Below, one piece after another: positions 5,525-11,086 of a stretch of DNA of 11,086 nt (its first letter is position 1; each line of letters begins with the position of its first letter). The DNA comes from Phycisphaerales bacterium. Its GTDB lineage: Bacteria; Planctomycetota; Phycisphaerae; Phycisphaerales; SM1A02. The notes under the pieces were generated by a model. That model worked only from the letters and a program-made list of their open reading frames with translations, searched no databases and had not been told where the DNA came from. The position numbers and the translations under genes are program-made. The DNA lies in contig JAQWRC010000285.1 in the NCBI GenBank assembly GCA_029243925.1, positions 1 through 11,086 on the forward strand, in the 5' to 3' direction.

Positions 5525-6586
5525 TCAATCGTGCAGAATAACGATGTCTTCTGGGTCAACACATAGCCGTCTGCTCGACTTTGAGCTCGAATCACCTGGA
5601 TTGAGCTCGAGCATTCGCACGGTTGACCCATCGCGGAGTTCCACAACATTCTGAGCCTGGTCACCCAAGAAGATCTGCTCTGCCACAGTGCCATCAAGCA
5701 GATTCACCTCATCCGCTGATCCCGCCAAGCGAAATGCTTCAGGCCGGACTGAACACACCACGGATGCTCCATCTGCAAGTTCGACTCCATCCCAAGCAGC
5801 CTGCAGAGGCCCAGATGCGGTTTCGAGAGTAACCGTATCTCCTTTCCTGGAAGCGACTTGAGACTCAATGAAGTTTGTTTCGCCAAGGAACTCCGCCACA
5901 AATCTTGTCGCAGGCCGGCGATACAACTCCCTCGGAGGCCCCAACTGCCGAACAGTTCCACTCTTCAGCACGGCAATTCGGTCTGCCATTGAGAGGGCTT
6001 CATCCTGGTCATGGGTGACATAGACGGTTGTAATCCCGCTTTTCTTGCAGATACGGCGGATTTCAACCCGCATTTCCAAACGGAGCTTTGCATCGAGATT
6101 ACTCAGAGGCTCATCAAGCAGAAGTACATCTGGCTCGACAACCAGTGCTCTGGCCAAAGCAACTCTCTGCTGCTGGCCGCCGGACAGCTCATTTGGCTTT
6201 CGCTGGGCATAGTCCTCCATCTGAACCATTTCCAGTGCAGCCTCGATATTTGCTGTCCGAGTAGCGGGGGGCTGTTTTCTCAGAACCAAGCCGTACGCCA
6301 CATTCTCTGCCACCGTCATATGGGGCCACAGGGCATAGCTCTGGAAGACCATCCCGGTGTTTCGCCGATTTGGAGGCATATGCGTTACATCAGTGCCATC
6401 AAAGGCAATCCGCCCCTCTGTGGGATCGATGAACCCCGCAATCATCCTGAGCAGGGTGGTCTTGCCACATCCTGAAGGACCCAGGAGAAAGAACAATTCC
6501 CCCTGTTCAATGGTCAGATCAACGCCATCGACGGCCTTGGTCGTCCCGTAGCTTTTGTGAATATTGGAAAGAGTGATCGAACCCAT
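5525..6586 (-). CDS. ABC transporter ATP-binding protein (FbpC/PotA type, with C-terminal TOBE domain)
   Basis: This 353-residue ATPase would power an importer for a small solute. It has Walker A GPSGCGKT (36-43), Q-loop Q82 in VFQSYALWPHMTV, signature LSGGQQQR (134-141), Walker B VLLLDEP (154-160), H-loop H192, and a TOBE-type C-terminal region (about 240-353, VVCSVRPEAF at 277-286). This architecture and the ALWPHMTVAENVAYGL stretch fit the iron(III), polyamine, phosphonate and sugar importer group (FbpC/PotA/UgpC-like); substrate cannot be read from the ATPase alone. The start is ATG at 6584-6586, just before the conserved ITLSNIHKSYG; the frame stays open upstream to 6802 but that part overlaps the divergent gene and looks non-coding. 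No clear Shine-Dalgarno precedes it. No permease or binding-protein gene is adjacent. Confidence 0.92.
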   Translation of the reverse strand: MGSITLSNIHKSYGTTKAVDGVDLTIEQGELFFLLGPSGCGKTTLLRMIAGFIDPTEGRIAFDGTDVTHMPPNRRNTGMVFQSYALWPHMTVAENVAYGLVLRKQPPATRTANIEAALEMVQMEDYAQRKPNELSGGQQQRVALARALVVEPDVLLLDEPLSNLDAKLRLEMRVEIRRICKKSGITTVYVTHDQDEALSMADRIAVLKSGTVRQLGPPRELYRRPATRFVAEFLGETNFIESQVASRKGDTVTLETASGPLQAAWDGVELADGASVVCSVRPEAFRLAGSADEVNLLDGTVAEQIFLGDQAQNVVELRDGSTVRMLELNPGDSSSKSSRRLCVDPEDIVILHD

Positions 6587-6663
6587 GATTGACAAACGAT
6601 ACCAATTGAGAGGGCATTGCGAATTCCATCGCGAACAGAATCTTCTGCAGTAGGATGAGGGCC
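6587..6663. promoter_or_regulatory. 77-bp divergent intergenic region between the ABC ATPase and dciA-like genes
   Basis: Promoters of both genes should lie here. On the plus strand TTGACA (6589-6594) matches the -35 consensus exactly, but no convincing -10 sits 16-18 bp downstream. On the minus strand TATCGT is a weak -10-like hexamer close to the ABC start codon. No hairpin or palindromic operator stands out. Confidence 0.4.
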
Positions 6664-7038
6664 ATGTCGAACGCACCAGTTGCAGATCACATTCACAAGC
6701 TCCAGGGGTGGCGAGTGCCTCGTGAGCGAAGCAAGCCACTTTCCGAGGCCATCGAAAATCTGCAGCACAACGCCCTCCGGGCACAACGACAACTTGGCTC
6801 ATTCATCGATGCCTGGGACAAGATCATTCCTGAGTCCATAAGCCGACACACCATGGTTGATGCAAAGCGGGGCGGCACGGTGCACGTCAATGCACGCAGC
6901 GCCTCCATCGCATTCGAACTCGATCGCCAATTGCGTGAAGGACTGCTCAAGGAACTTCGAACCGCGTGTCAAGGCACCATCGCCAACGTCCGTGTTCGAG
7001 TCGGCCGAATTGAACATGCGACGCGTGCTGCTCGGTGA
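6664..7038 (+). CDS. dciA: DUF721-family protein, probable DciA-type helicase loader/operator
   Basis: DciA is the ancestral bacterial factor that helps load the replicative helicase DnaB and replaces DnaC/DnaI in many phyla. The 124-residue protein shows the DUF721 pattern: a helix ending ...QLGSFIDAWDKIIPESISRHT, then a GGTVHVNARSASIAFEL strand-helix unit, then a leucine-rich helix RQLREGLLKELR and a closing strand VRVRVGRI. The N-terminal 35 residues are variable. ATG at 6664 is preferred over the one at 6655, because the GGATGAGG sequence just upstream can then act as Shine-Dalgarno; the difference is three residues. It overlaps the next gene by 4 bp, so the two are probably translationally coupled. 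Confidence 0.7.
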   Translation: MSNAPVADHIHKLQGWRVPRERSKPLSEAIENLQHNALRAQRQLGSFIDAWDKIIPESISRHTMVDAKRGGTVHVNARSASIAFELDRQLREGLLKELRTACQGTIANVRVRVGRIEHATRAAR

Positions 7039-7424
7039 CCGACAACGCCGCTCATGACATCGAACTCCGCGTTCGCTACAGCGAATGCGATCCCATGGGC
7101 GTCGTCCATCACTCAACGTACCCCGTGTGGTTCGAACTCGGCCGGACAGAACTGCTTCGCGCACGCGGCGGGTGCTACCGCGAACTTGAAGCACAAGGCG
7201 TCTTTCTCGCCGTCGTCAAACTCGACGTCAGATATCGCAAGCCCGCACGATACGATGACCTGCTGCAGTTGACGACGACCATGACACGCTGCGGACGCGC
7301 CAAGATCGAACATGCCTACGAACTGAATCACGACGGCGAACTGCTTGCCAGTGGCACTACGACGTTGGCCTGCCTTGATCATGAAGGGCAGGTCCGTGAA
7401 GTTCCCGAAGAACTCATCCGGTAG
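7035..7424 (+). CDS. YbgC/4-hydroxybenzoyl-CoA-type hot-dog acyl-CoA thioesterase
   Basis: A single-domain hot-dog protein of 129 residues that would hydrolyse an acyl-CoA thioester in the cytosol. The defining motif is RVRYSECDPMGVVHHSTYPVW, with the expected catalytic aspartate D19 and the following GVVHHSxY (22-29) and WFELGRTELLR helix. Strands at 57-70 and 77-110 complete the fold (VKLDVRYRKPARYDDLL is typical). The start is GTG at 7035-7037, overlapping the TGA of the DUF721 gene in a GTGA arrangement. In proteobacteria YbgC belongs to the tol-pal operon; no tol gene is visible here, so the substrate is unknown. It ends 4 bp from the stop of converging mnmE, with no terminator between. 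Confidence 0.88.
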   Translation: MTDNAAHDIELRVRYSECDPMGVVHHSTYPVWFELGRTELLRARGGCYRELEAQGVFLAVVKLDVRYRKPARYDDLLQLTTTMTRCGRAKIEHAYELNHDGELLASGTTTLACLDHEGQVREVPEELIR

Positions 7425-7428
7425 GGCA

Positions 7429-8766
7429 CTACTTCCCGATGCAGAACGATGCGAAGACGCGACCAAGTACGTCGTCGGGAGCGATCGTGCCCGACAGAAT
7501 CGACATCGCATCCAATGAAGTGCGGAGGTGGGTCGCTATCAACTCACTTGATCCGGGCGCAGCGGCAACCACCGCAGCGGCATCGTGCAGGCACGTGAGC
7601 GCTTCACGAATCGCAGCATCGTGCCTAGGCTGAAGGGCCAGGGCATCCGCGGCAAGATGTGAAGCCTGCTCCGAAGTGCGCTCGGCGATGCACGTGCGAA
7701 TCGACTCCATGCCCGTTCCATGCATCGCCGAAATCCGAATGTCGCCATCATCACAGCTCGGATCGAGGTCATGCTTTGTACGCACGCGCATGACGTGGGG
7801 CCCCTCGAGCCAGCTTGCCTCCACATTGGACGGCAGGCAATGAATCAATACATCAGCCTGCTCCATGAACGATCGAGCCATCGACTGCATGCGTTGCTCG
7901 ATGTAGGTTCCGGATTCATCTTGCAGGCCTGCAACATCAACCAGCAGCACCTCGGCTCCACGCGAATCAATCTGCAACGGCTCGGCGATCGCATCACGTG
8001 TGGTTCCAGCGACGTCTGCAACCACCGCACGCTGGTCGGACAACAGTGCGTTGAACAGCGTTGACTTGCCTGCGTTGGTCGGACCACACAGAACGACGAC
8101 GGGAATCGCCTGCAGCACATCCATTCCGACGGCACGGTCGAGCAGATGCTGCAGCTCTTCGCATTCGATAGACAGCCTCCGTGTGAGTTCCGTAGGTTCA
8201 ATTGCGACCACATCTTCTTCGTCCGTAAAATCGATCCCCGCCTCCACGAGCGCCAGCATGTCTGCGATGCGATCGGACGAATCGATGGCCACCGCACCCA
8301 GCCTGCCGGACTTCAGCAATCCCGCTGCACGAAGTTCCGCATCACTACGCGCGGCAATGAGCGCTGCCACGCCTTCAGCTTCGGTCAATGACACGCGACC
8401 GCTGTGCCATGCCCGTGATGTGTATTCGCCCGCTTCAGCTCGCCGAACTGGAATGCCCAATGCTGCACCGGCTGCCACAGCTGCATCGATGACTCGCTCC
8501 AGAAGCAGGGGCTGCCCGGGCAACTGAAGTTCAACAACATCTTCACCGGTATAGCTGGCTGGCCCTGGACATCGAATCAACAGGGCGGGCAGATCCAATC
8601 CCTGGACACCCAGGCGGACTGACGAAATTCCGCGTGATCGAGCCACCGGTTCTTGCGCAAGCCGATCAAAGATGTCAAAGACACCTGGACCACTGGCACG
8701 AACAAGTCCCCGCCTGGATTGCCCAGGAGGGGAGCCCACCGCCAGGATGACCGAGGCGGAATCCAT
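7429..8766 (-). CDS. mnmE: MnmE (TrmE), tRNA uridine-34 modification GTPase, divergent
   Basis: With MnmG, MnmE builds the 5-carboxymethylaminomethyl or related group on wobble U34 of some tRNAs. The 445-residue length is normal. Seen: N-terminal folate-binding domain with GPASYTGEDVVEL (68-80) and EYTSRAW...SLTEAEGVAALI (114-137); helical domain with EAGIDFTDEED (175-185); an inserted G domain with G1 GPTNAGKST (228-236, Asn231 of the K+-binding loop kept), G2 GTTRD (254-258), G3 DVAG (277-280), G4 TKHD (330-333) and G5 SAM (346-348); and the C-terminal FCIGK (441-445) with its conserved cysteine. Unusual: G4 is TKHD where NKxD is expected, and the usual HGG after GEDVxE reads LPG. The start is 9 bp after the yidC stop, with little Shine-Dalgarno, suggesting coupling. 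Confidence 0.95.
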   Translation of the reverse strand: MDSASVILAVGSPPGQSRRGLVRASGPGVFDIFDRLAQEPVARSRGISSVRLGVQGLDLPALLIRCPGPASYTGEDVVELQLPGQPLLLERVIDAAVAAGAALGIPVRRAEAGEYTSRAWHSGRVSLTEAEGVAALIAARSDAELRAAGLLKSGRLGAVAIDSSDRIADMLALVEAGIDFTDEEDVVAIEPTELTRRLSIECEELQHLLDRAVGMDVLQAIPVVVLCGPTNAGKSTLFNALLSDQRAVVADVAGTTRDAIAEPLQIDSRGAEVLLVDVAGLQDESGTYIEQRMQSMARSFMEQADVLIHCLPSNVEASWLEGPHVMRVRTKHDLDPSCDDGDIRISAMHGTGMESIRTCIAERTSEQASHLAADALALQPRHDAAIREALTCLHDAAAVVAAAPGSSELIATHLRTSLDAMSILSGTIAPDDVLGRVFASFCIGK

Positions 8767-8775
8767 GAAGGGCTG

Positions 8776-11031
8776 TTACTTCCGTTTCTTATAGTTTTTT
8801 GACTGCTTCTGCTTTGCTTCGGCTTTGCGTCGCTCAAGCATCTTCGCATAGGCCCGTGCCTGCGGGTCCTTCGTCTTCTTTTTCTTCTCAGGTGAAGGCG
8901 CTGGTGCACCATCCACTTCCATCTCCTCCAGATCAACCTGCCGACGGATGTGGCGACTTTCGAGAATGCCGACGGCACTTGAAGTCAGAATGTAGAGGGT
9001 CAACCCGGAAGGCGCCGAGTACAGCATCAACGGGAAAAGCCCGATCATCATGATCCGCATGATTTTCTGCTGGGACTCCTGTTCTGGGGTCAATGTGGCC
9101 GTTGGTGGAGTCATGTACTTCTGCTGGAAGAAGAACAGAACACCCAGCAATAGCGGCAGCAGATTGATCCCTGTCAATCGCCAGAACAAGAACTCATGTG
9201 GCCCTTCAAACTCATAGAAGAAGTGGTCCGGACTGCTCAGATCCGCCAGGAAGGGCCAATCGCCCAGCATCTGGAAGATGCCCCAGAACGCCGGCTCCTG
9301 CCGCAGTTCAAAGGCGAAGTACAGCACCGCGTACAGGGCAATCCACACGGGCATCTGCAGAAACATCGGCAGGCAACCAAGCATTTGCAGGGGATTCACG
9401 CCATGCTCGCGCATGAGTTTCATCTGCTCCACCTGCTTGCGCTTCGGGTCATCACCATACTTCTGGTTGATCTTGTCCATCTGCGGCTTCAACTTCGACA
9501 TGCGCCGAGTGAACCGCTGCATCCCACCCTGTGAACGTTTCGTGATCGGGTGCAGAATCGCGCGCACGATGATCACAAGGCCGATGATGGCCATGCCCCA
9601 ATCGAAAAGCACGTACTGATCCAGGAATGCAAGTACGACGATCAGAATGTTGGCGAGCCAGGGGAAGGTACAAATCGCGCAGAAAGCCGACATCTGGTAC
9701 AGAATGAGACCACGCATGTTCAGAGCCTTGTACGGCTCCTGATCATCGAGCATGGTGCGCTTCAGTGGCCCGGCAAAGACTCCCAGACTCAAATCATGCT
9801 TTGAATTCGCTGCCACCGTCTGCGTGGGGCCCTCGAGCGTTGAAAAGATGAACTGCTCATCTCCAGCACTGTCGATCTGCTGAACATACTTGCCGATCCG
9901 CTCCACACGCGAGACCAAGGAACGGCTCCCCTGACCATCGGCATCAAGAAGTGGGTGTACCGCAAGGCCGAAATAGCGATTGGTGGATGCAAACCAGGAG
10001 AGGGTGAACCCGTTGTCTTCGCTTTCCTCATTCGGCCACAACCAGACCGTATCTGGGTCGGCAAGATCCGTGATCTCCTGCAGCATGTCACCACCAGCAA
10101 TGACATCTGCGACATGCCCTGGATCACGATCGTCGCTGTACTCGTATCCAAATCGGAACCGGCGACGATCCATGTATCGGTTGCGATCTGGAATCAGTGT
10201 TGCAGGTCCGTACTGGGTCCACGTGACCTCCAGAGGAGCATCGGAGATGTTCTCGAAGATCTGGTGCAGCGTAAGATCGTATCCCGATGCAAGCTCCCAC
10301 CTGCGAGTTATGGTTGCAACTGGAACATCATCTTTATCCAGCACGGTCGCAAGGAATGCTCCCGGTGCAGTTTCATGCCAATGCTCTGGTGGGGTGAGAT
10401 CAAGAACGTCTTCGCCGATCTGAACTTTCAACGCAGAAAGCACGGAGATGTCCCGACTCTGAACAGCGCCGGAAGGATCTGACCACGTCAACGGATGTTG
10501 TCGCTGAAGCACATACCGCTCCGCCTCCTGCAATTGCACGGTGGGCGTCTCACCGCGACGGCGGGCAGCGAAGTACATCTCGGCATCACGGCGGGCTGCT
10601 GCAGTTTCCCAGATGTCCGTAAAGGCAATCTCTGAAACACCTGCGCCAGCCCGAGTGAAGATGAGTTGCATCGACCAGTCGTCCGGATCATCCAAACTCC
10701 CCATTGTCGACACCGGCGCGTTGGAGTCGATTGCATGGGATTTCAGATGCAATCCTTCTGGCTTTGCCGCCGCAGACGCGGTGGATGCTGCCTCCTCAAC
10801 GGCTGGCGCGCTTGGGCTCGTTTCCGAGTCAGGCTCAGCTTCAGCCGTCTTGGGCTGCTCCGCAGGAGCACTGTCCACTGCAGCAGCAGTCTCCTTCGAC
10901 GCCACGTCCTGCTTTGCTCCCTTGGTCCGATCACTTCCAGGAGCGAAAATAACCAGTGAAATAAGCAACACCGCAACGCCGAAGACGATGATCGGGACAA
11001 CGGTTCTCAGCTGTTTGGAAGGCTGTGGCAT
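8776..11031 (-). CDS. yidC: YidC, membrane protein insertase (long form)
   Basis: YidC inserts and folds inner-membrane proteins, alone or with SecYEG. The 751-residue protein has an N-terminal membrane anchor (about 10-30), an Ala/Glu/Pro-rich linker (40-95), a large periplasmic beta domain (about 115-430), and the conserved core: a membrane segment at about 472-492 with the groove arginine R490 in VRAILHPITK, the cytosolic hairpin loop (about 500-545, rich in Lys/Arg/Gln, with LKPQMDKINQKYGDD), then MLGCLPMFLQMPVWIALY (550-567), a segment at 621-636, and the closing SAPSGLTLY (672-680) pair. A strongly basic tail (715-751) suits ribosome binding. The periplasmic domain indicates a diderm. 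ATG at 11029-11031 has no clear Shine-Dalgarno; 55 bp of upstream sequence are visible. It leads a two-gene unit with mnmE. Confidence 0.96.
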   Translation of the reverse strand: MPQPSKQLRTVVPIIVFGVAVLLISLVIFAPGSDRTKGAKQDVASKETAAAVDSAPAEQPKTAEAEPDSETSPSAPAVEEAASTASAAAKPEGLHLKSHAIDSNAPVSTMGSLDDPDDWSMQLIFTRAGAGVSEIAFTDIWETAAARRDAEMYFAARRRGETPTVQLQEAERYVLQRQHPLTWSDPSGAVQSRDISVLSALKVQIGEDVLDLTPPEHWHETAPGAFLATVLDKDDVPVATITRRWELASGYDLTLHQIFENISDAPLEVTWTQYGPATLIPDRNRYMDRRRFRFGYEYSDDRDPGHVADVIAGGDMLQEITDLADPDTVWLWPNEESEDNGFTLSWFASTNRYFGLAVHPLLDADGQGSRSLVSRVERIGKYVQQIDSAGDEQFIFSTLEGPTQTVAANSKHDLSLGVFAGPLKRTMLDDQEPYKALNMRGLILYQMSAFCAICTFPWLANILIVVLAFLDQYVLFDWGMAIIGLVIIVRAILHPITKRSQGGMQRFTRRMSKLKPQMDKINQKYGDDPKRKQVEQMKLMREHGVNPLQMLGCLPMFLQMPVWIALYAVLYFAFELRQEPAFWGIFQMLGDWPFLADLSSPDHFFYEFEGPHEFLFWRLTGINLLPLLLGVLFFFQQKYMTPPTATLTPEQESQQKIMRIMMIGLFPLMLYSAPSGLTLYILTSSAVGILESRHIRRQVDLEEMEVDGAPAPSPEKKKKTKDPQARAYAKMLERRKAEAKQKQSKNYKKRK

Positions 11032-11086
11032 CGTGTATTGGAATCCAGATACTGTGGGGACCGGCTGAGATCAACGACCCTCAAGG

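Noticed and set aside
6587..6802. 72-residue N-terminal extension of the ABC ATPase
   Set aside because: It overlaps the divergent DUF721 gene, has a non-coding look (many Cys/Trp/Arg), and the family starts at the internal ATG.
1..11086. CRISPR arrays, insertion sequences, tRNA or rRNA genes
   Set aside because: No regularly spaced direct repeats, transposase motifs, tRNA T-loop signatures or rRNA conserved segments were seen.

Overview
The window is ordinary bacterial chromosome, densely coded. It has nine complete protein genes I can name to at least family level, one small unnamed gene and one partial gene. The gene set points to a flagellated Gram-negative-type bacterium. My best guess is the Planctomycetota, class Phycisphaerae. 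This rests on the style of the FliD N-terminus, the long YidC with a periplasmic domain, a divergent MnmE and a DciA-type replication protein, so it is an inference and not a measured phylogeny.

Layout, left to right. Positions 2-331 (+) hold the C-terminal end of GDP-mannose 4,6-dehydratase. Converging on it from the right is a minus-strand flagellar operon: a 70-codon small gene (3855-3643), fliD (3587-840) and fliS (756-346). Upstream of this operon lies a non-coding stretch (3856-4314). It holds a run of hairpins in the putative operon leader, an inverted repeat, a 98-nt pyrimidine-rich tract and a perfect 15-bp hairpin that probably ends the parB transcript.

Next is parB (5259-4315, minus), with one parS-like palindrome just past its stop codon and two more upstream of its start. 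No parA lies beside it. Upstream of parB is a single ABC-transporter ATPase gene (6586-5525, minus) without permease or binding-protein neighbours. A 77-bp divergent gap separates it from a plus-strand pair: a DUF721/DciA-like gene and a YbgC-type hot-dog thioesterase, overlapping by 4 bp. These converge (4 bp between stop codons) on a minus-strand mnmE-yidC pair, with yidC upstream; the window ends 55 bp before the yidC start.

How the genes relate. yidC, mnmE, parB, parS and a replicative-helicase-loader-like gene resemble the set often found near a bacterial replication origin, so the window may be origin-proximal, although I see no DnaA-box cluster. The flagellar block supplies the filament cap (FliD), the flagellin export chaperone (FliS) and a small unknown partner. 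I found no clearly new defence, mobile or biosynthetic system. The points most worth following up are the structured leader of the flagellar operon, the 70-aa ORF, the enlarged FliD with a repeated middle region, and the parA-less parB surrounded by parS sites.
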